From Gordionus sp. m RMFG-2023 (lineage: Eukaryota > Nematomorpha > Gordioida > Chordodea > Parachordodidae), in contig NC_088775.1 in assembly GCF_954871325.1 (NCBI RefSeq), positions 5,991,561-6,055,560 of the forward strand: 64,000 bases of DNA. Direction: 5' to 3'. The notes beneath the pieces are model-generated. The model was not told where the DNA came from. It was given only the letters and a program-made list of their open reading frames with translations, and did not search any database. Shown here piece by piece: positions 1 to 11,659 of the stretch (the first letter of the stretch is position 1; each line of letters starts with the position of its first letter). The translations under genes and the position numbers were made by a program.

Positions 1-204
1 GTTTCGCTTTATTTTTTTTTAAAATTATTTGTTATTTATTATTTTCAATGTTGTTTTTTTTTGACCTTATGAAATATGATATGTCTAATGTAGGGTATCA
101 ATCGATAGCTAATCAAAAGATCTATTCAACTGGAAGTCAATCTCTCCCCCATAATGAGCGGGTCAAGGTTTTGGGTGGGGGGCGTCAGAAATATTTTTAT
201 CAAC

Positions 205-812
205 ACAAAATATGGGTATCAAATAAATGCTAATTTTAATATTGTTTGACTGAAAGTCTTCATTTTTATTCTAGATGGGTATGACTTGGTCAGGGCCGGT
301 GGGTGGAGAGGGGAGGGGGTGTGAAATTTTTTTTTTGATATGGGTATTAAATAAAAGGCAATTTTTATATAGTTTGACTGAAAGTTTTCATTCTTGGTCT
401 TGATGGGTATGACTTGGTCTGGGGAAGGAGGGTGGAGGGGGGGGTGTAAAAAGAATTTATTTTGATATGGGTATCAAATAAAAGGTAATTAAAATGTTTT
501 TCTATTGTAATAATAATAATTACTCATAGATGGCGGGTCTAGGTCTTGGGGTCAGGAATATTTTTATCAACACAAAATATAGATATGTGTATCTCTTGGT
601 CTTGATGGGTATGACTTGGTCTGGGGGGGGGGAATAGATGGAGAGGAGGGGTGTAAAAAATATTTTTTTTTTGATATGGGTATCAAATAAAAGGTAATTA
701 AAATATCTTTTGACTGAAAGTCTGGTCTTGATAGGTATGATTGGGTCTGTGGGGTGTATGGAGGGGAGGGGGGAAATAATTTTTTTTGATATGGGTATCT
801 AATAAAATATGG
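205..812. repeat. Degenerate tandem repeat, unit about 115-210 bp
   Basis: Five copies of a block containing GATATGGGTATCAAATAAA start near 209, 338, 462, 673 and 787. Between them recur TTTGACTGAAAGTC and GATGGGTATGACTTGGTC and a G-rich run. Spacing varies (about 110-210 bp), so the array is old or length-variable. One more degenerate unit may lie near 28560-28680. No coding signal. Confidence 0.75.
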
Positions 813-1579
813 AAAAATAAAAATACTACAAACTCGATAAGCAACAGCATCGAAAATATTTTAGCTAAACTACCTTCGTTTATTGCATATTTAATAGATA
901 GGAATAAGCAAGAGAATGCTTACAAAAATAAAATTAAAAAAATAAAATTTTGCATTGGGTATCACGTACTGATCCCAAAAAATAAAAATGATAGATCTAA
1001 TCTATGCCCCAAAAATATTGAAGCCTAAATTGTCCAAAGGGAGGGCGAGAAATTATGGGTTGGAACTAATTTGGGAAATATTTTATAAACGAAAGTTCAT
1101 AAATCAATAAAATTTCCCAATTTTACCATTCCTAATAAGACTATCTCCATAATAACAGCATCAAGAAGTGCATCTTCTTATGGTAATAATTTATAACTGC
1201 AATAAGAAAAATTTATAATGTCATTTTAAAATTTGTTAATCGATGGTTTCAAATAGGAAATTTTGAGATTTAAAAATATTACGAATTAGATTAAGTTGCT
1301 AGCAAATAATTTATCATTAGGCTGGAATGAGTTTTTAAAAAGCAATGACTATATTTAACCCCTGCTTATAATTGTATTTAATATTGAAGTCTAAATGTAT
1401 TTAACTTTTATTTAATACCCATGTTTATGTTTTGCGTTAATAAAGAATTCATTATATCTTAAGATGCCCTTTTAGCCTGATGAAATCAATATAATCAAAA
1501 GATTTTTTAATTACTATTTATTAAATATCCATAAAATTTCACCATCTTATGTCCAGTTGAAATATAGCATGCTTAAGGT
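813..1579. other. AT-rich stretch without recognisable feature
   Basis: The open reading across the start of this stretch is lysine/asparagine-rich, begins inside the tandem repeat and resembles nothing I recognise. I see no RNA gene, inverted repeat or coding signal. Confidence 0.5.
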
Positions 1580-2758
1580 TCTACGTCAATTCGGCACGGA
1601 AAATTCGGCGCAGCTACAATTCGGCGCTTATCTATTACAGTTGCTATTTATTATAAATTACTTAGTATAAAAATATAAGGATGATTGAATAGAAGTCATT
1701 TTGAATGTTGGTAATATTAATTATTTCTTCATATTTATTTTTACAAAAATGTCAATTTTATTTACTAAATGTGTAATATCTAAAGAAATTAACTAATATT
1801 TTTACCTAATGGACCATTTTACCATTCTAAAAAACATAAAATCCAAATCTCCTTTTTTATTATTTTTTCCGCCTAACTATTGACAAAAAAAATAATAAAT
1901 AAGAATTATATTTTATTCTTGAAATTTTGTCATTTCTTCCATTTTAAAATTTTAAAAAGTTTGTAAAAAACTTTATTTTTTTTCTTTTCCTTCCATAATT
2001 TAATCATTATAAATTGAGAATTCCTGATAAAGGTAAATAAATGTTAATATTATTTCTGTATATCATTTGTAATTTTTTATACATTTATTTTTAAGAATGC
2101 CTATAAAATATGTTATAAGTGAACATGGATCAAAAAAATTGTTCATGATTAATACATATTCAGGAAAGAGAGAACTATAAATCAAAAAACAATATGGAAA
2201 TGTGTTGAGTTTTATAAATTATTGGAAGTTAGATCTACCCATCGCAAAGGGCGGTGCCATACATTAAATGAAGAAGTAATTCTTCATATAGAAAATCATA
2301 ACCATGTGTTAGATGGTACTGAGATGTTAAAAACTGAATGCTTAAATAACATATAAGCATTGCAATAGCAGGGGGTTCCCCATCCCTTCATGCTCCCCTT
2401 CCACCCAACGCTCAATAAAGCGGACCATTCAGCGGGCTAGATCGCTTATAACCCGACGAAGAGTTATGATCTAGATTTGCTCGATATCTATAGAATAACA
2501 TTCAGGGTTGCCAATCCTTCAATATGATAGCAAGCTTTTGCAACCGTAACTGCCAAGAATTTTGATATTCGCCACCGTCCAAAATCTTACATTGATGGCG
2601 GAAGGCAGCCACTGGTATGCAGATGGCACATTTAAGACAACCCCCTTAATTTTTCACTAACCTTGGACCCTCCATGTCCTATATCATAAAACGATTGTAC
2701 CCACAATTTTTGCGCTATTACCGATCTAAACCCAGATTACATATATTAGGGTCATGGA
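1580..2758 (+). pseudogene. Decayed FLYWCH-MULE transposon, 5' end and N-terminal half
   Basis: The left end carries three roughly 16-bp units of the type CAATTCGGCGC (about 1586-1636), followed by about 130 bp that recurs almost unchanged at 40300-40430. From 2097 a decayed reading frame encodes a FLYWCH zinc finger: the WKCVEF segment, a cysteine, and HIENHNHV. The frame is broken between the first part and the finger. Near 2605-2640 the motif SHWYADGTFKTTPL matches the first catalytic aspartate region of the intact MULE transposase at 60202-61661 (DKWYADGTFKTCP). The sequence between is recognisably the same protein but carries many stops. The right side is cut at 2759 by a hAT element, and the C-terminal half is not seen. 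Non-functional. Confidence 0.75.
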
Positions 2759-2949
2759 CAGGGTAGCCAGGTCAAAATTTTCAAATTGCGGGAAAAATAT
2801 GTAAATTACGGTTGAAATATAAAAATTGCTAAAAAAAAATTTGCGGGCCGAAGACCCGCAAAGTGCCAACCTTCGGCTGGGGTTTTGAATTGACTTAATT
2901 ATTCGCCTATTATTTTTTATAATTAGTTTATATAATACAAAGTCGGTAA

Positions 2950-3715
2950 CTATTTTTCAAAATGAACAAAAATGAGCAAGGCTATCACCAATGTTTTAGG
3001 ACCTAAATCCAGGAGGTCAATTCTTGACGATTTGAAAAATGGGCATACATATGCAATTCTAACAAATGCATCTAATAGGGAAATATTTTAATATTTCCCT
3101 TGATCCTCTCTATTTCAACATAATTAAGATCGTTTCAATAAAACTATTAAATTTTTTACCCTCAAATAGTGAAAAATCAAAAGACATAGTTAACCATATA
3201 ATGGTAAATATAGCAGATTCGAGATTATCAATAAATTGCCTGTCAGCTTTGTGATCTGATAATGCCTCAGTGAATTTGGTAAAAGTGTATTTACAAAATT
3301 GAGTCAACACAATGTTGGTTGCGATATGTTCCTAATAGCCGCCATCGATAGAATTTTAAAATTTATAAACCTTTTAAAAAAATATTTCTTAAATAAAGAT
3401 TAAAAAAGCTGTCCTAACATTTTGAAATTTTTTTTTAATAATGAATGTCAGAGGTATATTTAGGAATGACATGTAGGTAATCTACTACATGCTGTTAATT
3501 TGTAGTTGCAATCAGAAGAATCTTAACAAAGATTCACAAAATTACTGCCGATGTGTTCATCTTTACAGTTAAAAATTGATAATAATTTTATGGCGCCATT
3601 GCTAAAACATAATTATATTCTATTTGAGATTTAAATATTAGAACTAAATGTTTACCGTCGTTATTGAGATATTTATAAAATTTGGCATGACATATTATAT
3701 ATTTGCTCGACCTCT
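2950..3715 (+). pseudogene. hAT-A transposase fragment (inverted partner), decayed
   Basis: Scattered frames match the - strand piece at 3722-5043. A segment on ranking residues SKAITNVLGPKSRRSILDD corresponds to SKAFTSVLVPESWRSILDD on the other strand. Later segments correspond to the FKSCPKILKNFF and EAYLGLVSHVGNLL region of the copy at 47650-48720. Many stops and frame changes are present. It is the arm of the internal inverted duplication of this hAT family and has no function now. Confidence 0.6.
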
Positions 3716-3721
3716 AATGTT

Positions 3722-5043
3722 GTTAAAATAATCCGATTCTTCTTTTTCCAGGCAGTCCTCATCAGGCTAAAAATGCGCTCGGATGAGGCTTTAGAATGAG
3801 GTAAGGAGAAGACATACTCGCATATTTTTTCCAAGCATGGGCATTTATCGTTATTACGAAAAAATTCTACCCATTTCTCCTCTGCTTTTAGACTATCTAA
3901 CTAAGTATTTTGGCGAATCATAAAAAATAGAGAGAATTACAATCTCCTCAAACAAGAAATCATGTCTTTCGGTATTTTTAATATATTTATTAAATTATAA
4001 AAACCATCAATTCATGGTTTCTGTCCCAAGGTCATAATATTTATACATTTGTAAATAGAGTTATTAAAATCAAATTTTGATTGCAAATATTCTAAAATTG
4101 TCTCAATAAAAATATCTGCTTCATCTAAAAATGTATTAATAAATTATTTAAACATTTTAATATAATATTTTTAGCAATAGCGCCATAAGTATTATCAATT
4201 TTTAACTGTAGAGATGAACAGAGCTGTAGCATGATTTTGTGAATCTTTTTTAATAAAGAATATTCTGATTGCAACTGAATATTAACTGCTGTAGATTTCC
4301 TACATGTGAAACGAATCCCAAATATGGTTCTGCCATTTCATACTCGAAAAAATTTTTCAAAATTTTAGGACAGCTTTTAAAATCTCTATTTAAGAAGTAT
4401 TTTTTTAAGTGTTTGTAAAATTTTAAAATTCTATCGATGGCAGGTATTAATGACAACCACCTGATAAGTATATATCGCAACAACTCACACCATTCCAAGT
4501 CAGACCACTTCACCAATTCTTTTAATTCAATACTCTTTTAGTTGAACTAAATTCGTTATAACATCACAAATATTTCTACATCCACAGATAGTATATTTAT
4601 TGCCTTCTTTGTAGTATATGGTATAAACAGCCAATTGGTATTAATTCATTATTGTGCTGCCTCAATTCGGTAACTTTGATTTTGCCAAAATATACACAGG
4701 TATTATCAGTGCAGAAAGCTGGTTAAATCATTAATAACCCTGAATCAGCTATACTTACCATTATGTGGCTAGCTACATCGTTATATTTTTACTATCCGAT
4801 GAAAAAATTTTAAGAGTTTTATTGAAATGTTCTTATCTTTTTGAAATAGCGAAGGATCGAAGGAAATGTTTTAATATTTCCCTTATTAGATGCATCTGTT
4901 AGAATTGCATATGGATGCCCATATTTCAAATCGTCTAGAATTGACCTCCAGGATTCAGGAACTAAAACACTTGTGAAAGCCTTGCTCATTTTTGTTCTTC
5001 CATATGTAAGGTTTGCACTTATATTAGAGTCGTTAAATATCAT
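3722..5043 (-). pseudogene. hAT-A transposase, decayed copy
   Basis: Two recognisable pieces remain. At 4819-5043 is an N-terminal segment with MSKAFTSVLVPESWRSILDD and a GHPYAILTDASNKGN segment. At 4250-4516 is a central segment, WSDLEWCELLRYILIRWLSL then FKSCPKILKNFFEYEMAEP, nearly identical to the copy at 47650-48720. At one tryptophan codon this copy keeps TGG where the other copy has TAG. The C-terminal dimerisation part is traceable around 3760-3860 (the same stretch that gives SLMRTAWRKERN in the better copy) but is broken. No start or intact frame survives. Confidence 0.65.
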
Positions 5044-5639
5044 GAGAAAAAGATTCGACCCACATTATGACTGTGAATGTTGAACTACATGATAGATGTA
5101 TACGATTTCCGCAGTAGTTGCATTTGTATTATTTATTATTTTTGAGAATATTTTTGTATTGCAATCGATGTTGATATACTCCCCTGTACTGACTTATATG
5201 AATGAAATGATGTTGATTTATTATTAGATAAAAATAAAATAGAAAGAAATTTACAAACTAGACATGTTTTTCGAATAAATTTTTAAAATTATTTTCAAAA
5301 TTATTATTTATATATTAAAAATGTTAAAATAAAAAAAATTGCGGTTGGGATTTTTTATGAATTCTAATTATGTTAAATTTTCAAATTTTTGAGTCTGTCT
5401 TTTATTAGGTTAGGTAGTGAGATAGATTTGTTATCTTTTGGGATTGAGAGGCATTTGAAAAGGAATGTGAAGAGATTCCAATGATTTAAATTTGACAAAT
5501 CTTATATTATCAAATAATTTAGTAAGGTAGTCTGTGATCTGGGAATTAACACTAGATGGGATGTGTTTTATTGTTGGTATTTTTTTAATAAAGATAAATT
5601 CTTCTAATGATTTCTTATTTACTTATATATGTTTGATAT

Positions 5640-5774
5640 TAATTGGGGTTCTATTAGCTTTGTGCAAAGTGTATTAGAACCTGAGCAAGGGAGGGCTTAT
5701 GGGCCATGTTTGTATAGATGGCCATCTTTATTTATATTAATAAGTTTGTGACAGGATGGGCAGATTCCTTTCAT
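5640..5774 (-). pseudogene. Zinc-finger fragment, probably from a retroelement
   Basis: The - strand reads CPSCHKLININKDGHLYKH, a C-x2-C-x11-H-x3-H finger. It is followed by GP, a stop, then PCSGSNTLCTK. The combination of a finger ending in HGP with a downstream CxGS recurs in N-terminal parts of some invertebrate reverse-transcriptase proteins, by my recollection of such families. The flanking sequence (5400-6100) shows no other domain. It could be a degraded piece of a LINE. This rests on a 40-residue motif only. Confidence 0.3.
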
Positions 5775-6119
5775 GCTAATGATGAGAAGATGGTTTAATA
5801 CCTGCGAAGTTTGTTACTTTGTCTACAAGACAAAAACATTGGAGTAGGGTTATTTGCTGGTATGTTGGTATATGAGAGTTTTGTTGTCGATGGGATCAGA
5901 ATAATTAATTAGGTATAGTGCATGTGAGTGTTGTATTTCTATTTCCAAGATAATGTGTTGTTAGTGATTTAAATTGAGAATAAGCTTGTTATAAACTCTG
6001 AAGTTATAGGTGCAGGTGGTATAGGGAAAATTATTTTTCAATTCTTTATATAAGTATTGTCAAATTTGTTCTGAATTGAGATTTAGCGTATTTTGGTAAT
6101 TGGCTGAACTTTTAAATGT

Positions 6120-7385
6120 TTTTAACTGATTAATATATATTTTGAGCCTAAATGCATATTAGCTTTAAAAATTTAAATTTTTTTTTATAAAAAACCATAA
6201 CCATAATGCGAATGACTTTTATGTTATCCGCAAAATGTTGAAATATCTCATTTTTGAACTACCAACATGACAAATATAATTCTTAAAATGAGAATTATAC
6301 TTACAAATAACAATAGCTCAAAAATATATTATCTAAAATTAATTAAAATACAATTAATTTATTTAAAATACCTTATGATTATTATTATTTTTACAAGTGT
6401 TCCTAGTTAATCAATAATATCGATAAATAAATGTAAAATAGATGGTATTCGTTTTTGAAATGGTTATATTGGGTTATAAAAAATAATTGCTAACATTATT
6501 ATAAACTATTCAGGCAATATTAAAATTTTAAAATATATAATTTTAGGATAGAATTCAACTCATAAGTTAGAATATCGATTGAAGTTTTCTTTTCTCATAA
6601 AATCTCCAATGCAACTAGATTCTAGGGAAAATAAAAACTACGTATATTTGTGAGGGGCTTCTTGAGAAAAGTTATCGTCGGTCGCTTGACTAAGCTGAAA
6701 ATCAGCTTACATAAAAGAAATTTCCATTTAAAATATGACGACACGACGAAGATAAACATATTATTCAATTTTTTCATTATTTTAAAATCGACGGATATAA
6801 AACGATTCAATCAAGTTGTTAGCAAATTGTTATATGACGACCAACGTAATAATTCATACATTATCTTATATCTAAATTCTGATTAAAATTTCTTAAATTT
6901 TAAAACAATATCATTTTAAATTTTAATACTATTTAAATTAGCTAATATAAAAAATTTTTAAAGTATCTGTATCTTTTTGAATACAAAATTGGTTAAGATT
7001 ATGACACTTGTAAATAATTTGTATCTTAGATACCAGATACTTTATAAAATTTAAAAAACAAGACGAATAAATAAACCTTTAGGAAATATTAGATATTGCT
7101 CAACCCTGATATCTGGTACGTCCCCTAATGGGGATTAGTATATTACATATTTTTAGAAATTTTAGGGAGATGCTCTGGGCTTGCTGGAATAGCACTAACA
7201 ATAAATAAATTAATTTAGAACTTTAAACACTTATTAAATTGTGTTCCATTTTTAAAAAAATCTTTCCTAAAAGTTTATTTATTCTTAGTTTTACAGATTT
7301 TATGTGAAGTATTTTAATATTTGTATTACTTCTAAACTTAATGTATATGTCGTATGGGGATTCGAATTTCTCAATTTTAAAATTT
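6120..7385 (+). repeat. Paralogous copy of the U2 snRNA locus
   Basis: This block is homologous to about 46050-46921 and continues across the hAT insertion to 50385-50420. Shared stretches include TTTTTGAACTACCAACATG (here) against TTTTTGAACTACTAAAATGG upstream, CAACTAGATTCTAGG just before U2, and TATTACTTCTAAACT then a GGGATTCG segment after U2. It documents an old duplication of more than 1 kb around U2. The copy at 46.6 kb retained an intact U2, and this one did not. Confidence 0.75.
6674..7185 (+). pseudogene. U2 snRNA pseudogene, interrupted
   Basis: The 5' end (6674-6695) is a mutated form of ATCGCTTCTCGG...GGCTAAG. After about 410 bp of unrelated sequence the U2 match resumes at 7108 with GATATCTGGTACGTCCCC. 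It runs through stem II and the Sm region into GGGCTTGCT, where it decays. The branch-site recognition segment (GTAGTA) is missing. The interrupting piece holds a 78-codon open stretch with no similarity I recognise. Confidence 0.75.
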
Positions 7386-7849
7386 ACAGAATGCCATTTT
7401 TAAAATTTAAACTGAAGTTTTAGGTCCATAGTATATACGGTTTTGGCACAATTATTGAAAGTTGAAATTAACCAAATTAATTTATTAAATATATAGATCA
7501 AAATTATTCTAAAATAAAATAAACTAAAATATAAAATCATACTAAAAAATTATATAAAAATTACTTTAATTTTTCTCCTTTTTTACATTTTCGACCTCTA
7601 TATTTATGCTACTAAAATTTATATACCATGGATAATTATTTTATATAATTGTCCTTTAATTTACTTATATAATTTAAACCTTTCAAATTACTTTTACAAT
7701 TTAAACATTTTATCTTTACAAATTAACTATTCCTTTAAAATTATAATATATTCAATACACGTATTCGACACTATCCTCACCTATTCGCAAATCTTAATTA
7801 CTTGCCCGTTTTTGCATTAACTACCGGTAACTAGGTTACTCTTCCAAAC
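7386..7849. other. AT-rich stretch without recognisable feature
   Basis: No coding signal or structural RNA is visible. The last 8 bases, TTCCAAAC, are the left target duplication of the element that follows. Confidence 0.5.
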
Positions 7850-9568
7850 TAGTGTTGTTAAAACGCCGCGAGTCGCGTTCGGGTCGTTTTTTTCGACCTC
7901 GACACGAGTTCAAGCCGAAAAAAAACGACCTCGACCCAAAATATGGGTCGTTTTTTTCGACCTCGACCCGAGTCCAAGCCAAAAAAACGATCTCGACCCA
8001 AAATATGGGTCGTTTTTTTCGACTCAGACTTGAAGTTTATTTTTTAAGGCAAATATGTAAAAATATATTTTGCAAACATGTTAAATTAAAATTTCATTGG
8101 AGATGTACTAGGAAAGTGACAATTGTCACAATCGTCATTGTTGAACTTTTTTGAATTTTTTTAAGGCAAATGGGTAAAAATATATTTTGTAAACATGTTA
8201 AATTAAAATATAAGATGTACCATAGGAAAGTGACAATTTTCATAATCGTCAGTTTTGAACTTTTTTCAATTTAATTGAAGCAGATAGATAAAAATATATA
8301 CTGCAAACATGTTTAATCAATTTTTCAGTGATGAAAAAATTAAAATAGCCATGTTGATAATTTTTTTGGAATATTTATAACAAAATGGTTAAAATATAAA
8401 TTATAAACTAGTTATTTAAAATTTCAATAAAAGCCATAGAAAAGTGATAAAAGTCATAATTATTTTTAAACTCTATTTAATCAAATAGTAAAAATCTTAT
8501 TTGTAAAACATGTTTGGCAAACTATCTCATATAAATACTTATTTATTTTTGGAAAACTGATTTTATTTATAATTAGTATTTCAAAGTCTGTTTTTGTAAG
8601 AGTTTCCGCTATTTTTTCAATAAAGTAGCGTCTTATTAACCACTTTTTACAATACTTCGAAATTTTTTTTATTTTCTTCAAAATATACCAAAAATATTAT
8701 CAACATGGCTATTTTAATTTTTTCAAGGATTTTCATCACTGAAAAATTGATTTAACATGTTTACAGTATATAATTTTATCTATCTGCTTCAATTAAATCG
8801 AAAAAAGTTCAAAAATGACGATTATGACAATTGTCACTTTCCTATGGTACATCTTCACCGATATTTCAATTTAACATGTTTGCAAAATATATTTTTACCC
8901 ATTTGTATAAAAAAATTCGAAAAAGTTAAAAAATGACGATTATGATAATTGTCACTTTCCTATGGTACATCTACACTGAAATTTTAATTTAACATGTTTA
9001 CAAAATATATTTTTACCCATTTGCCTTAAAAAAATTCAAAAATGACGATTAAGACAATTGTCACTTTCCTATGGTACATCTTCAATGAAATTTTAATTTA
9101 ACATGTTTACAAAATATATTTTTACCCATTTGCCTTAAAAAAAATTCAAAAATGACGATTATGATAATTGTCACTTTCCTATGGTACATCTTCAATAAAA
9201 TTTTATTTTAACATGTTTGCTAACCATTTGATTAAAAAAATTGAAAAAAGTTCAAAAATGACATTATGGCAATTGTCACTTTCCTATGGTACATTTTCAC
9301 TGAAATTTTAATTTAACATGTTTGCAAAATATATTTTTACACATTGGCCTTAAAAAAAAAACTTCAAGTCTGAGTCGGAAAAAACAACCAAGCTCCAAGT
9401 CTGAGTCGAAAAACGACCCATATTTTAGGTCGAGGTCGAAAAAACGACCTATATTTTGGGTCGAGGTCGTTTTTTCCCGCTTGAACTCGGGTCGAGGTCG
9501 AAAAAAAAGACCCAAAATTTGGGTCAGCTCTGTTCGAGGCGACTCGCCTAAGCCGATTAACAACACTA
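7850..9568. mobile_element. Fold-back hAT-type element, TAGTGTTGTTAA family, 1719 bp
   Basis: The ends TAGTGTTGTTAA and TTAACAACACTA are inverted, and the element is flanked by perfect 8-bp duplications TTCCAAAC (7842-7849 and 9569-9576). The interior is a large imperfect hairpin. Each arm starts with repeats of a GGGTCGTTTTTTTCGACC type, then tandem roughly 120-bp units containing AACATGTTAAATTAAAAT and AAAGTGACAATTGTCA. About three or four units lie on the left arm and six, inverted, on the right arm. The apparent open reading frames inside arise from these repeats and are not genes. It is non-autonomous and presumably mobilised by a hAT transposase. Confidence 0.9.
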
Positions 9569-9576
9569 TTCCAAAC

Positions 9577-9704
9577 CTATCTTCCTCCCCGTTGTGACCC
9601 TCAATCAACGTCTGCCCCCGTATTCTAATACTCTTATTTCGGAACTCTCTCAAGCTGAAATATAAAACTCCCAACCATATCAGAAATATTACCCCTGCCC
9701 TCAT
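9577..9704 (-). other. Short open stretch of unknown nature
   Basis: On the - strand, 42 codons from ATG at 9704 give a hydrophobic N-terminus (VIFLIWLGVLYFSL) followed by a basic and then an acidic part. The base composition is richer in G+C than the surroundings. The fold-back element sits exactly at its 3' end. Beyond the element the frame soon meets several stops. It could be a piece of a decayed gene or chance. I do not recognise it. Confidence 0.2.
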
Positions 9705-10329
9705 TATATTATACTGTAGCTCAAAATATTAGTTTAAAAATAATTCATTAAAATAATTGAAAAAAAATTTCTTTAAATTAATTAAATCCATACACAATAT
9801 CTAAAAACAAATTAACCTAAAATAATATCTATAAAAAAGTAATAATTAACATTAAATATATTTTAACTAATTGTAGCATTAAACAATACGAGACTATCAG
9901 TAAAAAAACTGAAAGAACACAACAGTGCATCCAAACTAACTGTACTTAATTAACTCTTAACTCAACCATAGAATTCTTCTTTGCCTTTAACAACAATATT
10001 TCACTCCACATATAACTTCCCCTGTGACTTTAACAACTATTTCACTCCACAGCTAACCCTTTGTTCCCTTAACAAACGTTAAGCTTTTTTTATTTAAATA
10101 AAATTTACCTAGTTTTCGTTGTTCTGATAGAATAGTTGTCAAAGCTAATTATTTGAAAACCCAAAAATCATAAAATATCGAATAATTTTATTGGTAAATT
10201 TTAAATTGAAAATATGAAGTCTTAATATAAATGTTGGCATAAATTGCTCTTTAATATCATACAATTGAGTCTTACAAATTATATAAATCAAATACATGCA
10301 CCGTTGTTACACATATATATTATTTCGCG
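9705..10329. other. AT-rich stretch without recognisable feature
   Basis: Nothing identifiable as coding or structural RNA. There are no inverted repeats beyond simple A/T runs. Confidence 0.4.
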
Positions 10330-10577
10330 TAAAAAAATATAACAAAGATAAAGAAAAAAGATATTGTATATGACAATAAATAACATTACAATTTCGATTT
10401 TGGATATAAGTTTTCTCTTAAATAAAGAATAAAATGTATGCCGAGATATCTATAATTATTTTTTTTTAAATTAATTAGCAATTAAAATGTAAAAAATTTA
10501 TAACTAATATGATTTACACCGCTTTATTGAGGGGCCACGAAGGTCGCCAATAGTTTGGTCAGCACATCTAATTGTAA
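10330..10577 (-). mobile_element. hAT family C end fragment
   Basis: Read on the - strand from 10577, GATGTGCTGACCAAACTATTGG corresponds in degenerate form to the family C terminus GACCTGTGCACCGACGAAAC. Towards 10420, ATGCCGAGATATC matches the subterminal sequence of the copies at 43170 and 52855. The transposase part is absent. It forms the outer end of the left arm of the palindrome. Confidence 0.6.
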
Positions 10578-10741
10578 TGAAAACTAAATATAACACATAT
10601 ATGTTGTTTTTTTTACATTTTATTTTAATATAATATTATTAATAAGTTAAGTAATGCAAATAAAACTTAAAAAATAAAATTTGTAAAAGAATAAATAAAA
10701 CTTTTAGGAAAGGTTTTAATCCATTCAAAATTGATTTGTTG

Positions 10742-10845
10742 TTTGAAACACTATACCATGCTGACTCTTAAGGGAGGGATGAGCATCAACAACACCTCCC
10801 CAAAATTTCCAAAAATAAGTTTAATATGCTGGTCCCAGAACAGAT
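10742..10845 (-). pseudogene. U2 snRNA pseudogene, 5'-truncated
   Basis: On the - strand the U2 match begins at ATCTGTTCT (U2 nt 39 onwards, 10845). It skips stem II internally to GGGACCAGCATATTAAAC, then follows the Sm site ATTTTTGG and the GGGGAGGTG stem down to a degraded TGGTAT loop. Nucleotides 1-38 are replaced by the 3' end of the RLE LINE. It lies in the left palindrome arm. Confidence 0.8.
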
Positions 10846-11040
10846 TTTTATTCAAAAAAGATATGTTAAAAAGTTTCCAAATAACATTTGAAAAATATGC
10901 TGTTTATTATAAACTTATATAATAAATGCAAAGTAATTTCTTCTTTGAATAAGCGATATATATTATTTAAAAAACGTGAATGATAGAAATTAAAATTAAT
11001 TAGAATAGAAGTATCCCATTACAAAAACAAATAAAATTAA

Positions 11041-11655
11041 CGCGATGATTAGCTTTCGAAGTATCTTCCCATAGGTCTTGGCAGATACGTCTAATTACGA
11101 TATCGTTTTTTGCGTACCAGGAACCCAAGGAGCCAACCACTATCGACACGACTTCTACCAGTGTGTTTCAGATACTGCATTACTCCTTGATACTTAGCTT
11201 TATTTTCGTTATAAGCTGCGTCCAGAGAAGTTAAGGGATTATCGAAAGGAATAGTAATGTCGATTACGAAAGCTTGATTGCTTTTAGCTATTACCAGGTC
11301 CGGTCTCATGAGTGTACTATCGACAACTTAATTTTCTGCAAGTTGTGAATTTTGCAGCTATAGTTCTTTTTAATCGTTTGACCACTGCATCGTGGCGATC
11401 CACCATCCAACGCTAGTGCAACATGTAATGATTTAGACGTGTGGAAGAATTTCGTTTGATTGTCCACACCTCCTACATCGCAGGTCTCTTGAAGCCAGGT
11501 TTCGCGTTTAATGGTAGCTCGTTGAACCTTACCCGGTGGATAAATCTTCGTTCAAAAAATGATGTGTATTGTTGGCTCGTGAGGAAGAAATGATTCGCCA
11601 GGTGTTGGCCGACACACTCCATAACCCTATTCTAGTTCCTGAGCTATCGAAGATT
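11041..11655 (-). pseudogene. RLE-type LINE 3' end (U2-associated), copy 1
   Basis: The - strand encodes the C-terminal restriction-like endonuclease of an R2-type LINE: RPDLVIAKSNQAFVIDITIPF, then SLDAAYNENKAKYQGVMQYL. These are the PD..D..K catalytic elements of that fold: the D of RPD, the D of IDIT, and the K of KYQG. Upstream of it (about 11310-11620) FERRFIHRVRFNELPLNAKP and the zinc-knuckle region survive with breaks. The reverse transcriptase is not present. The 3' tail runs from 11090 to about 10846, where it joins U2. Compared with the copy at 11660-12290 it is slightly more broken. Confidence 0.8.
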
Positions 11656-11659
11656 CTGG

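Larger units (their letters stand above)
2759..5400 (-). mobile_element. hAT element, family A, copy 1 (decayed, internally inverted)
   Basis: The left end, CAGGGTAGCCAGGTC, is the reverse complement of the right end of the better copy at 46922-50376. This copy therefore lies in the opposite orientation. It contains two pieces of the same transposase facing each other, a short one on + (about 2950-3710) and a longer one on - (about 3722-5043). The same arrangement occurs in the other copy. The right terminus is not clearly recognisable, so the end given is approximate and no target duplication can be shown. Confidence 0.65.

Noticed and set aside
6650-6886. 78-codon frame across the broken U2
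   Set aside because: It begins in decayed U2 sequence and has no similarity or codon signature I can recognise; kept only as part of the pseudogene description.
7852-8154. Arginine-rich 100-codon frame, and its counterpart near 9322-9704
   Set aside because: Both are read-through of the GGGTCG/CGACC repeats of the fold-back element; the repetition is nucleotide-level.
11041-11655. Twin-primed 5' inversion of a single LINE insertion
   Set aside because: Both arms contain the LINE 3' tail and the U2 junction, which twin priming would not produce.
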